Assembly: GCF_000455485.1 (NCBI RefSeq)
Contig: NZ_CBQR020000166.1
Location: 1 to 39,981, forward strand
Source: Gorillibacterium massiliense
GTDB lineage: Bacteria > Bacillota > Bacilli > Paenibacillales > NBRC-103111
DNA: 39,981 bases
Reading direction: 5' to 3'
Shown here: piece after piece, positions 6,917 to 16,844 of the stretch
How the letters are laid out: the number at the start of each line of letters is the position of its first letter
Position numbering within the stretch: the stretch's first letter is position 1
The notes under the pieces: model-generated
What the model saw: the letters and a program-made list of their open reading frames with translations, nothing else
What the model was told of the DNA's origin: nothing
Databases searched by the model: none
Translations under genes and position numbers: made by a program

Positions 6917-9022
6917 ATGATAAAAAACGATTGGCAGGGCTCGCAATTCCGTTTGGGAGCCTGTTATTACCCAGAGCATTGGCCGGAAGAACTATGGGAA
7001 GACGATTTCCGCCGGATGAGCGAGATGGGGTTCTCAGTTGTCCGTATGGGGGAATTTGCCTGGTCGATTTTCGAGCCGGAGGAAGGACGCTTTGAGTTCG
7101 GCTTGTTCGATCGGGCTCTCGACCTCGCTCACAAGCATGGCATAGCGGTCATTCTGGGTACACCGACAGCAACGCCGCCTGCATGGCTTACCAGCAAATA
7201 TCCGGAAGTATTGAACGCCAAGCAGGATGGAACGCTTTATCACCACGGTCAGCGGCGGCATAACAATTACAACTCGCCAGTTTACCGCAAGCTTTCCGCC
7301 CGGATCGTGACGGAGATGGCCGAGCATTACCGTGATCATCCTGCGTTAGTGGGTTGGCAGATCGACAACGAGTTTAACTGCGAAACCAATGTTTTCTATT
7401 CGGAAGCGGATCACGCGGCTTTCCGGGTTTGGCTGAAAGAAAAATACGGCAATCTTGTGGCGCTGAATGAGGCATGGGGGACCGTATTCTGGAACCAGAC
7501 CTATTCCGATTGGACTCAAGTATCTTTGACACGTACGACGCCGTCGGATTCGCCGAATCCCCATCAGGCTTTAGACGAGAAACGCTTTTTCTCGGACAGC
7601 ACCATCTCCTACGCGGCCATGCAATCTGCTATTCTGCAGGAAAAAGCACCGCGTCAGTGGATCACAACCAACGGCAAGTTCGGTCATTTGGACAGCCATA
7701 AGCTGACGGAAGAAGCGCTCAGCTTTTTCTCCTACGATTCTTATCCCAACTTCAGCACCATCAATCCGGATCAAGGAGAACGCCCATTTCTTGACCGAAT
7801 GATCAGCCTGCAGTTGTCCTCCATCCGCGATATCTCTGCCAACTTTTGCGTAATGGAGCAGCAATCTGGTCCCGGCGGCTGGGTCAACCGGATGGAGATG
7901 CCGTCGCCGAAGCCGGGGCAGATGCGGCTGTGGACCTATCAATCCATCGCCCATGGCGCTGACATGCTTCTTTACTTCCGCTGGCGGACGGCAACCAAGG
8001 GCACAGAAATCTACTGGCACGGTATAAACGACTACCACAACAAACCGAATCGCCGAGTGGCGGAAGCGGGACAAATCGGCGGCGAACTAGCCCGGATTGG
8101 TAGTGAACTTCTCGGTTCTCAATATGAAGCGGAAGTCGCCATCCTGGAGGACTACCAAAACGAGTGGGACGGAGAAATGGACCGGTGGCATGGCCCCCTT
8201 AACGGCATTAGCCGGACAAGCTGGTTCAAGGCGCTGCAACGTCGGCATATCCCGGTCGATCTGAAGCATGTGCGGCCGGAAACAACCGCTTCAGAGCTTG
8301 CCAAATACCGTGTGCTGATCTATCCTCATCCGGCGATCATGCCGATGGACACCGCTCAACTGTTGAAAAAATATGTTGCGAAAGGTGGCACATTAATCTT
8401 GGGCTGCCGCAGCGGATACAAGGATTTGACAGGGCAATGCTACATGGCGCCGTTTCCCGGCCCCCTCGCCGACCTATGCGGCATCGAGGTAGAGGACTTT
8501 ACGCTGATTGGCCCTTATCAACAGGCACCTGCGATTGTCCCGATCATCAACCGGGAAGCGGGCGGGTCCAAAGCTGCAGATGATTCGGTTGATGAGGTTC
8601 TTACAGGGCATTCCTTTGCCGATATTCTGCAAGTTACTGCGGAACAATCAGTTGAAGTCCTAGCAACCTATGGCTCCGATTATTATGAGGGCAAACCCGC
8701 GCTGGTGCGGAACCGTTATGGAACAGGAACTGCTTATTATTACGGCAGTGCCTTTACGGAGGAGACGGCGGATTTCATGATCCGCATTTTGGAATTAGCT
8801 TCACCCGCCGAATCCTGGGTCGAACTGCCTGAAGACGTAGAACTTGCCCTGAGGGTACATCCCCAATCAGGACGGCAATTCGCCTTTCTGCTGAATTACG
8901 CGCATACGACGCAAACCGTCCGCTTCAAAGAGCCGGTATACGATTTGCTGACTCAAGGGGATTTGAAAGAAACGGTCGAAATCCGCCCGTTCGGCGTCTA
9001 TATCATAGGACGAACCCGATAG
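6917..9022 (+). CDS. Beta-galactosidase, glycoside hydrolase family 42
   Basis: A 701-residue GH42 enzyme that hydrolyses terminal beta-galactosides such as lactose or galacto-oligosaccharides by a retaining mechanism. ATG 6917 follows GGAGAG at 6903-6908; ATG 6899 lacks a site. The N-terminal TIM barrel (about 1-390) opens with LGACYYPEHWPEELWEDD. The likely acid/base is Glu152 in QIDNEFNC and the nucleophile Glu314 in CVMEQQSGPGGW. The central trimerisation domain (about 395-620) and a small C-terminal beta domain follow. There is no signal peptide, so it acts in the cytoplasm on imported sugars. It is probably activated by the divergent AraC protein; no transporter is adjacent. Confidence 0.95.
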   Translation: MIKNDWQGSQFRLGACYYPEHWPEELWEDDFRRMSEMGFSVVRMGEFAWSIFEPEEGRFEFGLFDRALDLAHKHGIAVILGTPTATPPAWLTSKYPEVLNAKQDGTLYHHGQRRHNNYNSPVYRKLSARIVTEMAEHYRDHPALVGWQIDNEFNCETNVFYSEADHAAFRVWLKEKYGNLVALNEAWGTVFWNQTYSDWTQVSLTRTTPSDSPNPHQALDEKRFFSDSTISYAAMQSAILQEKAPRQWITTNGKFGHLDSHKLTEEALSFFSYDSYPNFSTINPDQGERPFLDRMISLQLSSIRDISANFCVMEQQSGPGGWVNRMEMPSPKPGQMRLWTYQSIAHGADMLLYFRWRTATKGTEIYWHGINDYHNKPNRRVAEAGQIGGELARIGSELLGSQYEAEVAILEDYQNEWDGEMDRWHGPLNGISRTSWFKALQRRHIPVDLKHVRPETTASELAKYRVLIYPHPAIMPMDTAQLLKKYVAKGGTLILGCRSGYKDLTGQCYMAPFPGPLADLCGIEVEDFTLIGPYQQAPAIVPIINREAGGSKAADDSVDEVLTGHSFADILQVTAEQSVEVLATYGSDYYEGKPALVRNRYGTGTAYYYGSAFTEETADFMIRILELASPAESWVELPEDVELALRVHPQSGRQFAFLLNYAHTTQTVRFKEPVYDLLTQGDLKETVEIRPFGVYIIGRTR

Positions 9023-9039
9023 GAGAAAAGTTGCAGCAA

Positions 9040-9078
9040 AACAGGCCCTCTGCCTAATGATGGGCCTGTTCCTTTTTT
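9040..9078 (+). terminator. Intrinsic terminator after GH42
   Basis: AACAGGCCC (9040-9048) pairs with GGGCCTGTT (9062-9070), 9 bp, followed by CCTTTTTT. Confidence 0.85.
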
Positions 9079-9202
9079 GGAAATCTTACTTGAAAAACGC
9101 TTACAATTGTGAGGGATTTGGAGCATATTAATGAATACCAGAGGATTATTAAAAATTCTTTGGATTTTTTCAAAAATTCGTTGAATTTCAGTGGAATTTT
9201 CT

Positions 9203-9231
9203 TTGATATTTTAGAAATTTTTCTGTATAAT
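9203..9231 (+). promoter_or_regulatory. Sigma-A promoter of the carboxyspermidine operon
   Basis: TTGATA (9203-9208), a 17-bp spacer and a consensus TATAAT (9226-9231) predict a transcript start near 9238. That leaves a leader of about 78 nt before the TTG start at 9316. The upstream 120 bp is AT-rich and could include an UP element. Confidence 0.75.
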
Positions 9232-9256
9232 CGATTTTGTTTCTTAATCTGAAGAT

Positions 9257-9305
9257 CAGGAAGATGGCTTCGGGATAACTCCCTGCAGGCACTTCCTCTG
9301 GGAGG
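9257..9305 (+). promoter_or_regulatory. Structured leader that may sequester the ribosome binding site
   Basis: CTCCC (9279-9283) can pair with GGGAG (9300-9304) and would mask the GGGAGG ribosome binding site. Competing with it, AGGAAG (9258-9263) pairs with CTTCCT (9292-9297). The two pairings enclose different segments and could be alternative states. This is read by eye; no known riboswitch class was recognised. Confidence 0.3.
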
Positions 9306-9315
9306 TTGAAAAGAA

Positions 9316-10533
9316 TTGGGAAAAGCTTTAATCATTGGTGCTGGTGGGGTATCGAGTGTTGTGGTGCATAAGTGCTGCCAGAATCCTGATGTTTTTGAGG
9401 AAATTTGTATTGCCAGCCGAACGCTGGAGAAATGCGACGCGTTAAAAGAGAAATTAGCCGGAGGCCAGACGAAGATTCAGACGGCCCGACTGGATGCAGA
9501 TAAAACCGATGATGTGATTGCTTTGATCAATCAATTTCAACCGGATGTCGTAATCAACGTTGCGCTTCCTTACCAAGATTTGACGATTATGGACGCTTGC
9601 CTGGCTACCGGAGTGCATTACGTAGACACGGCGAACTACGAACCGCCCGATACGGCGAAGTTCGAGTACAGCTGGCAATGGGCGTACCGCCAAAAATTCG
9701 CCGACGCCGGCATCACCGCTCTCTTGGGAAGCGGCTTCGACCCGGGCGTTACAGGCGTTTTCGTCGCGTACGCGCAAAAGCATTATTTTGACGAAATCCA
9801 TCAAATCGACATCGTCGACGCTAACGCCGGCGACCACGGTTATCCTTTCGCCACTAATTTCAACCCGGAGATCAATATCCGTGAAATTACGGCGAACGGC
9901 CGCTACTTTGAAAATGGCAAATGGATCGAAACCCCTCCTCTGTCCGAGAAGAAGGTATACGACCTGCCGGAGATCGGTCCGAAGAACATCTATCTTTTAT
10001 ACCATGAAGAGCTGGAGTCTCTCTCCGTAAATATTAAAGGGGTCAAGAAGATCCGCTTCTGGATGACCTTCGGGGACAGCTACCTGAACCACCTGAAGGT
10101 ACTGGAAAACGTAGGCATGACCTCCATCGAGCCCATCGTTTACGAAGGCAAAGAGATTATCCCGCTGCAGTTCTTGAAGGCGATCCTGCCGGACCCGGCT
10201 TCCCTCGGACCGCGGACCAAGGGCAAAACCAACATCGGCTGCATCATCCAAGGGGTGAAGGACGGCCAGCCGAAAACCTACTATGTATACAATGTATGCG
10301 ATCACCAGGAATGCTATGCCGAAGTGGGCTCTCAAGCGATTTCCTACACCACCGGCGTTCCCGCGATGATCGGCGCTATGATGATTATGAAGGGCATCTG
10401 GAAAAAACCGGGCGTCTTCAACGTGGAAGAGTTCGATCCGGATCCGTTCATGGATGCCTTGAACAAATACGGTCTGCCGTGGAAAGAAGACTTCGCGCCG
10501 ACTCTGCTTGATCCGGTCAAGGTTCAAGCATGA
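9316..10533 (+). CDS. Carboxynorspermidine/carboxyspermidine synthase
   Basis: A 405-residue saccharopine-dehydrogenase-fold enzyme. It probably condenses L-aspartate semialdehyde with a diamine using NADPH, giving carboxynorspermidine (from diaminopropane) or carboxyspermidine (from putrescine). The Rossmann fold opens with KALIIGAGGVSSVVVHKC (residues 3-20). Further segments are PDVVINVALPYQDLTIMDACL, GVHYVDTANYEP and LLGSGFDPGVTGVF. TTG 9316 is preceded by GGGAGG at 9300-9305. The stop overlaps the ATG of the decarboxylase (ATGA at 10530-10533), so the two pathway enzymes are coupled. The name rests on this pairing as much as on sequence, because homologues include lysine-pathway saccharopine dehydrogenases. 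Substrate preference cannot be told from sequence alone. Confidence 0.88.
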   Translation: MGKALIIGAGGVSSVVVHKCCQNPDVFEEICIASRTLEKCDALKEKLAGGQTKIQTARLDADKTDDVIALINQFQPDVVINVALPYQDLTIMDACLATGVHYVDTANYEPPDTAKFEYSWQWAYRQKFADAGITALLGSGFDPGVTGVFVAYAQKHYFDEIHQIDIVDANAGDHGYPFATNFNPEINIREITANGRYFENGKWIETPPLSEKKVYDLPEIGPKNIYLLYHEELESLSVNIKGVKKIRFWMTFGDSYLNHLKVLENVGMTSIEPIVYEGKEIIPLQFLKAILPDPASLGPRTKGKTNIGCIIQGVKDGQPKTYYVYNVCDHQECYAEVGSQAISYTTGVPAMIGAMMIMKGIWKKPGVFNVEEFDPDPFMDALNKYGLPWKEDFAPTLLDPVKVQA

Positions 10534-11666
10534 GTATCGATTTTGCAGCGTTGCCCTCACCCTGTTACATCGTAGACGAACGGCTCCTGACCCGCAATCT
10601 GGAGATCCTGGATAGCGTTCAACAACGCACGGGCTGCAAAATTTTGCTGGCGCTCAAAGGCTTTTCCATGCACAGCGTGTTTCCCCTCGTCGGCAAATAC
10701 CTGTATGGCATCACGTCCAGCTCGCTGCACGAAGCTCGGCTTGGTTATGAGAAAATGGGCAAGGAAGTCCATGCCTACGCGCCGGCTTATGTAGATCATG
10801 AGTTCGACGAGTTGATGAGCTATTGCGACCATATCGTGTTCAATTCCTTTAATCAGTGGAACCGATATAAGGATAGAGTTAAGAATAGCGGCAAATCCAT
10901 CGAGTGTGCAATCCGGATTAACCCGGAGTACTCCGAAGGGAAGACGCCGATTTACGATCCGTGCTACAAGCATTCCCGGCTGGGCGTCACCTTGGACAGT
11001 TTCCGTCCCGAAGATTTAGACGGGATTGACGGTTTGCACTTCCATACCCTGTGCCAACAAAACTCCGATACGTTGAAGCGTACGGTACAAGTGGTGGAGG
11101 AAAAGTTCGGCGAGCACCTGAAAAAGCTGAAATGGCTGAACATGGGCGGTGGCCACCACATTACGAGAGCGGATTACGATCTGGACACTCTTGTGGAAAC
11201 CATCAACTACCTGAAGGATAAATACGATATCCAGGTTTATTTAGAACCGGGCGAAGCGGTGGCACTCAATACGGGCTTCATGGTTGCGACGGTGCTGGAT
11301 ATCGTCGACAATGGCATGGATATCGCCATTCTCGATACGTCGGCGGCCTGTCATATGCCCGACGTGTTGGAGATGCCCTATCGGCCTGACGTTATCGGAG
11401 CGGGAGAGCCGGGAGAATTCGCCCATACGTACCGCTTCGGCGGACTCACCTGCCTGGCTGGGGACGTCATCGGCGATTATTCCTTCAAGGAGCCGTTGAA
11501 GATCGGCGACCGGGTCGTGTTCTGCGACATGGCGATCTACTCCATGGTGAAAACCAACATGTTCAACGGGGTCAATCTTCCCGCCATCGCAACCTACAAC
11601 GAGGAAGACGGAATCAAAGTGATCCGGCAATTCGGCTTCGAGGACTACAGCGGCCGGTTGTCGTAA
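10530..11666 (+). CDS. nspC: Carboxynorspermidine decarboxylase
   Basis: A 378-residue PLP-dependent decarboxylase of the alanine-racemase fold (fold III). It converts carboxynorspermidine or carboxyspermidine to norspermidine or spermidine. The N-terminal barrel carries the PLP lysine in ILLALKGFSMHSVF (about residue 43). Other segments are GLHFHTLCQQNSDTL, LNMGGGHHITRADYD, the glycine loop LEPGEAVALNTGF and the C-terminal substrate region LAGDVIGDYSF. It overlaps the upstream synthase by 4 bp. This route replaces the S-adenosylmethionine aminopropyltransferase route to spermidine; no speE or speD is visible nearby. A strong terminator follows, so the operon has two genes. Confidence 0.93.
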   Translation: MSIDFAALPSPCYIVDERLLTRNLEILDSVQQRTGCKILLALKGFSMHSVFPLVGKYLYGITSSSLHEARLGYEKMGKEVHAYAPAYVDHEFDELMSYCDHIVFNSFNQWNRYKDRVKNSGKSIECAIRINPEYSEGKTPIYDPCYKHSRLGVTLDSFRPEDLDGIDGLHFHTLCQQNSDTLKRTVQVVEEKFGEHLKKLKWLNMGGGHHITRADYDLDTLVETINYLKDKYDIQVYLEPGEAVALNTGFMVATVLDIVDNGMDIAILDTSAACHMPDVLEMPYRPDVIGAGEPGEFAHTYRFGGLTCLAGDVIGDYSFKEPLKIGDRVVFCDMAIYSMVKTNMFNGVNLPAIATYNEEDGIKVIRQFGFEDYSGRLS

Positions 11667-11672
11667 GATGAG

Positions 11673-11723
11673 AAAAGAGCTGGATTGCGCAAGGATTATC
11701 TTGCGCTCCAGCTCTTTTATTTT
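11673..11723 (+). terminator. Long hairpin terminator after nspC
   Basis: AAAAGAGCTGGA (11673-11684) pairs with TCCAGCTCTTTT (11707-11718). An inner GCGCAAG/CTTGCGC stem extends it to about 19 bp with a small bulge, followed by ATTTT. Confidence 0.88.
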
Positions 11724-11736
11724 GGATTCGCCACCG

Positions 11737-11782
11737 AAAAGAAAACGCCCTGCTCCTGACTGTTCGTCGTGAGCAGGGCGTT
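11737..11782 (-). terminator. Intrinsic terminator after gdhA
   Basis: A 12-bp perfect stem, AACGCCCTGCTC (11744-11755) with GAGCAGGGCGTT (11771-11782). On the minus strand it is followed by TTCTTTT. It lies 20 bp past the gdhA stop. Confidence 0.88.
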
Positions 11783-11801
11783 GATTATTGGAGGCGCGAG
11801 C

Positions 11802-13235
<1,434 letters not shown>

Positions 13236-13262
13236 TTAATCATGCCATAAAGTGTTAGATTT

Positions 13263-13335
13263 GTAACTGGTTACTATAGCTATTGTTTATATATTTTTCC
13301 AGTTTTAATGCTTTAAAGCGGTTTTTCGCGAAAAA
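13263..13335. promoter_or_regulatory. Palindromes in the gdhA / ECF-sigma divergent region
   Basis: The 220-bp intergenic region is AT-rich and holds two inverted repeats: GTAACTGGTTAC (13263-13274) and TTTTTCGCGAAAAA (13322-13335). The first has the shape of a dimeric operator; I could not match it to GlnR/TnrA (TGTNA-N7-TNACA). No clean -35/-10 pair was found for either direction. Confidence 0.35.
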
Positions 13336-13398
13336 AGTGATTAATTGCTGCCACAAAAAATAGTGATCAGCCGTTATATACATAGAAAGGAGGCAGCC

Positions 13399-13935
13399 AT
13401 GCAGCCATTCATGCAGAAAAATCCGGATGATACGTTCCAGGGATTGTTCTACCGCTATTATGCGCCAATTGTCAGCAGGCTTCTCCCTTTGGTCGGTCAG
13501 AAGGCGACGGCGGAGGACATTACGCAGGAAGCTTTCCTGCGGCTATACCGTGATCCTCCCGATGACCTGACTCGGGTAGGAGCTTGGCTGAACCGGGTAG
13601 CCGTAAACCTGGCTTACGATTATCTCCGGCATGAGTCCGTGCGCAGCCAGCGGTTTGCCTTGGAGAAGAGGGAAGCGGAAAGCTCAGGCAACGGCGTTTA
13701 TCCATCCAATGAGGATGTTGCATTTGCCAACTGGGAGCTCGAATCCGTCCAGCGGGCATTGGATAAATTGTCCGAGCGGGATCGGATGGCGCTCTTGTTG
13801 AAGGAACAGGGCTACAGCTACATCGAAATTGCGGAGCGGCTGGATATTCAAGTTTCCAGCGTAGGCACGATGCTCGCTCGAGCAGGAGATCGGCTGAAGA
13901 AGCAATATTTTACGGAAGAGGGGATATACTCATGA
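13399..13935 (+). CDS. ECF RNA polymerase sigma factor
   Basis: A 178-residue extracytoplasmic-function sigma factor. ATG 13399 was chosen because AAAGGAGG lies at 13384-13391 and the protein then opens MQPFMQKNPDDTFQGLFYRYY, the start of region 2. Region 2 (about residues 10-75) has AEDITQEAFLRLYRDPP and WLNRVAVNLAYDYLRH. Region 4 (about 115-170) has LSERDRMALLLKEQGYSYIEIAERL. A negatively charged linker separates them. It redirects RNA polymerase to a stress regulon, probably including this operon. Its stop overlaps the next gene by ATGA. Confidence 0.94.
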   Translation: MQPFMQKNPDDTFQGLFYRYYAPIVSRLLPLVGQKATAEDITQEAFLRLYRDPPDDLTRVGAWLNRVAVNLAYDYLRHESVRSQRFALEKREAESSGNGVYPSNEDVAFANWELESVQRALDKLSERDRMALLLKEQGYSYIEIAERLDIQVSSVGTMLARAGDRLKKQYFTEEGIYS

Positions 13936-14975
13936 ACGAAAAGGAAACGGGCATTCATGTAGATGACGCCTGGAATCGCTTTGTGGAAGCCCATAAAACG
14001 GAACCGGTATCGCCAGTCTGGGGAAAGCTGAACGAAGCCGGGCTGCAGGCTGTACCGCATAGGGCGGTTAACCGTCGACCGGAGAAAAAGCGGGCAGCTT
14101 CTCGTTGGATGGGGCGATCGATCGCCGCAGCCCTCGCCATAGTCGTTGGCGTTGGACTTTTTACTCCCGCCGGAGACCGGGTGTTTGCAGCGATGATGGA
14201 TACGTTCCGCATTGGGCATTTGCAAACGGTGGAGATTTCCGATAACGACATCACCAAGCTGCAGGAAGCGCTGGCGGGAGGCAATTTTGATCAAAGCAGC
14301 TTCGATTTGCAGCAGTATGGTCAAGTCGAGCTGAACGGCGACGGGCGCTCGATCCAAAGTGTGACGATGGATGAGGCTGTCAAACTGGCAGGTGCTCCGT
14401 TGAAACGGCTTGCGGATAACGGCGGCGAGGTCACTTACCAATCGGCGTTCGACGTCACGATGAAGCTGAATGTGGACAGTGTGAACCGCTTCTTGACACG
14501 GCTTGGAGGGAAAGTCAAATTCCCTGCGGATGCCGATGGCAAGCCTATCGCGATTCATATGCCGGAAGTGGTGTATGCGAACTTGAACGGGGCGGCGGCT
14601 GCAGCGGACGGAGCAAATACGGCGGCCTATAAATTTTTGCAGCAATCGAAGCTGCCTTCATTAGACGTTCCCGCTGGCATCGACGTCGATCAGGTGCGCA
14701 AGGCTGTGCTTAACTTGCCATTTTTAACAGATGAATTGAGGGGCAAGCTGGAGGCGATTCAGGATTGGAAAAGTACGCTGCCCGTTCCCGTCTTGACCGG
14801 TTCGAGCCGGGAAGTAAAGGTAGCCGGGAACGACGCCGTCTTAGCAAACGATCACGGAGACCGCAGCATTATTTGGCTGGACGGCGAGTGGTTGTACCGT
14901 TTGTCCGGCTCGACGGATGCTTATCCCACGGAAGATGATCTGATTCAAGATGCGGAAAGGATCGCCGCGCAATGA
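13932..14975 (+). CDS. Probable membrane anti-sigma factor
   Basis: A 347-residue single-pass membrane protein encoded directly after and overlapping the ECF sigma gene, the normal place for its anti-sigma factor. The cytoplasmic N-terminus (1-55) has IHVDDAWNRFVEAHK. One membrane segment follows at about 58-78 (SIAAALAIVVGVGLFTPAG), then an extracytoplasmic domain of about 270 residues containing SVTMDEAVKLAGAPLKRL, like the DUF4367-type sensor domains of Bacillota. There is no zinc-binding HxxxCxxC motif, so it is not a ZAS-type factor. The function is inferred from position and topology. The gene is coupled by ATGA to the ABC ATPase behind it. Confidence 0.72.
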   Translation: MNEKETGIHVDDAWNRFVEAHKTEPVSPVWGKLNEAGLQAVPHRAVNRRPEKKRAASRWMGRSIAAALAIVVGVGLFTPAGDRVFAAMMDTFRIGHLQTVEISDNDITKLQEALAGGNFDQSSFDLQQYGQVELNGDGRSIQSVTMDEAVKLAGAPLKRLADNGGEVTYQSAFDVTMKLNVDSVNRFLTRLGGKVKFPADADGKPIAIHMPEVVYANLNGAAAAADGANTAAYKFLQQSKLPSLDVPAGIDVDQVRKAVLNLPFLTDELRGKLEAIQDWKSTLPVPVLTGSSREVKVAGNDAVLANDHGDRSIIWLDGEWLYRLSGSTDAYPTEDDLIQDAERIAAQ

Positions 14976-15913
14976 CCGCTATCGTCACCGATCGCTTGAC
15001 TAAACAGTACGGCACGTCCCGCGGTTGCCGGGATGTTACATTAACCGTTAAGCCCGGGCAGGTTTTCGGCCTGCTTGGGCCCAACGGGGCGGGAAAAAGC
15101 ACTTTTGTTAAGATGGTCGCAGGATTGCTTCACCCAACATCGGGCGAAGCGACGATTATGGGTTACCCGGCAGGCAGCGTGGAAGCACGCCGCCTGTTCG
15201 GCTATTTGCCGGAACTGTTCCGTTTTCCGGACTGGCTGACTGCTGCCGAAGTGCTGGAGTTCCATGCCGGACTAGGTGGAGCGACCCCGCGCTCGGTCAA
15301 GGAACGCATACAAGATCATCTTCGGGAAGTGGGCTTGAGCGGCAAGGAAAACCAGCGGGTGAAAAGCTTCTCCAAAGGGATGCAGCAGCGGCTTGGCATG
15401 GCTAGCGCGCTGCTGTTCGATCCGCCTTTGCTCATTCTGGACGAGCCCGCTTCGGCACTTGATCCCATCGGCCGCCACGAAATTCGTTTGCTGCTGCAGC
15501 AGTTGAAGGAACGGGGCAAAACCGTTTTCCTCAACACCCACCTGCTGGAGGATGTGGAGCTTCTTTGCGACGAAGTCGCTTTTTTGCATGAAGGGCAGTT
15601 GCTTGCTTCCGGAAGTTTAAGCGAACTGTTGGGTGGAGGGGAAATTTGGACGTTTTCCGTAGGGGGATGGGACCCGGATGCAGAATGGGTTGGAGAAGCG
15701 GCTGCCGCAGGTATCCGGCTTACGGTGGTGGAGGAGAAGGAGAATGGGGAAGCGCATCTTACCGCAGCTTCTCTCCACCCGGAGCAAGCGGGGTGGGTAA
15801 ATGCCAAAATCATCGGATCGGGCATGACTCTGTATGAAACCAAAAAAGAGAAATCCCATCTCGAGGACTGGTTTCTGTCCATGGTTCGGGGAGAAGGAGG
15901 CGGTTTTTCATGA
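14972..15913 (+). CDS. ABC transporter ATP-binding protein
   Basis: A 313-residue ABC ATPase. Walker A GLLGPNGAGKSTFVK (about residues 33-47), the signature SKGMQQRLGMASALL, Walker B LLILDEPASALDP and the switch region NTHLLED are intact. It has the layout of single-domain exporters' ATPases (BcrA/NosF-like), with a C-terminal tail of about 90 residues. It powers the integral membrane partner encoded next (ATGA overlap at 15910-15913). Membership in the sigma/anti-sigma operon suggests export of an antimicrobial or membrane component under envelope stress (inferred). Confidence 0.94.
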   Translation: MTAIVTDRLTKQYGTSRGCRDVTLTVKPGQVFGLLGPNGAGKSTFVKMVAGLLHPTSGEATIMGYPAGSVEARRLFGYLPELFRFPDWLTAAEVLEFHAGLGGATPRSVKERIQDHLREVGLSGKENQRVKSFSKGMQQRLGMASALLFDPPLLILDEPASALDPIGRHEIRLLLQQLKERGKTVFLNTHLLEDVELLCDEVAFLHEGQLLASGSLSELLGGGEIWTFSVGGWDPDAEWVGEAAAAGIRLTVVEEKENGEAHLTAASLHPEQAGWVNAKIIGSGMTLYETKKEKSHLEDWFLSMVRGEGGGFS

Positions 15914-16791
15914 CAGAGCTTAATACGCCCAAACTGTTTCTCTTTCAATTGCTGCTTTTCGTCCGCCATTCAGCGAAAGAACTGGTGCGGAAAAAGGTTT
16001 TTATCGTCACCCTCGTTTTGACTGTCTTGTTTCTCGCGCTTTTCTATTATGGCGTCGGATTGATCGGCAGCAACGAGCGTGACGCGAGCGACAGCGCTTT
16101 GGTAACCTTCGAGCAGGGGGTTATTTTCCTGTATTTGGGCATCTTTTTCGCTCAATTCATTATCGCATTTCTTGTTTTGTTCTCCTCTATGGGGGCTATC
16201 GCTACAGAGGTGGAAAACGGCCAAATGCTGGCGGTGTTAGCCCGGCCGATCGAACGCTGGAAGGTTTACCTTGGGAAGTGGGCAGGATTTGCTCTCTGGT
16301 CAGCGATTTTCGCCGGACTGGTTTATACCGCCATCCTGTTTATCGTGAACTGGCAGATCGGCATGTTTCCCGGTTTTACCCCGGCATTGCGCGGCCTGCT
16401 GATGTTTATGGCCGTTCCTGTCCTGCTGTCGGCTGTTACGCTGCTCGGCTCCAGCTACCTCCCCACACTAGGCAACGGTGTGGCTTCGGCATTATTGTTC
16501 GGCTTGGGGATGTTTGGCGGCATGCTGGAAAAGATAGTAAATATGAACCATACCTACCCTGGAATCGAAAAGTTCGGGCTTTTGACCAGCCTCGTCATGC
16601 CGACGGATGCATTGATCCGCAGGGTCGATTATGAGCTAATGGGAGGCGGGGACATCCCGTCGTTTTTACAGAACATGGGGCCTTTCTCGCTATCGGATGC
16701 GCCAAGCAACACTTTCCTTGTTTACACAGGTGTATATGTCGCGGCTTTGCTGCTGTGGGGCTGCATTCATTTTACGAATCGGGATATTTGA
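15910..16791 (+). CDS. ABC-2 type transporter permease
   Basis: A 293-residue permease with about six membrane helices. Hydrophobic blocks are seen at about 30-55 (VFIVTLVLTVLFLALFYYG), 80-105, 135-160, 165-190, 195-210 and 270-288. The conserved segment ENGQMLAVLARPIERWKVYLGKW is typical of the NosY/ABC-2 group. It partners the ATPase encoded immediately upstream. This is the last gene of the four-gene operon, followed by a terminator 8 bp after the stop. The substrate is unknown. Confidence 0.9.
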   Translation: MTELNTPKLFLFQLLLFVRHSAKELVRKKVFIVTLVLTVLFLALFYYGVGLIGSNERDASDSALVTFEQGVIFLYLGIFFAQFIIAFLVLFSSMGAIATEVENGQMLAVLARPIERWKVYLGKWAGFALWSAIFAGLVYTAILFIVNWQIGMFPGFTPALRGLLMFMAVPVLLSAVTLLGSSYLPTLGNGVASALLFGLGMFGGMLEKIVNMNHTYPGIEKFGLLTSLVMPTDALIRRVDYELMGGGDIPSFLQNMGPFSLSDAPSNTFLVYTGVYVAALLLWGCIHFTNRDI

Positions 16792-16797
16792 ACGATT

Positions 16798-16832
16798 AAA
16801 AAAACCATGTCCATATTTTGGGCATGGTTTTT
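16798..16832 (+). terminator. Bidirectional terminator after the ECF operon
   Basis: AAACCATGTCC and GGGCATGGTTT form a stem of about 10 bp with a 7-nt loop, T-rich on both sides. It also serves the small minus-strand gene that ends at 16845. Confidence 0.82.
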
Positions 16833-16844
16833 GCTGTTCGCAAA

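Noticed and set aside
9090-9106. Cre-like sequence TTGTAAGCGTTTTTCAA (minus strand) before the polyamine operon
   Set aside because: It needs a one-base insertion to fit the cre consensus and lies over 100 bp upstream of the identified promoter.
13263-13274. GlnR/TnrA box for gdhA
   Set aside because: GTAACTGGTTAC does not match TGTNA-N7-TNACA in either orientation.
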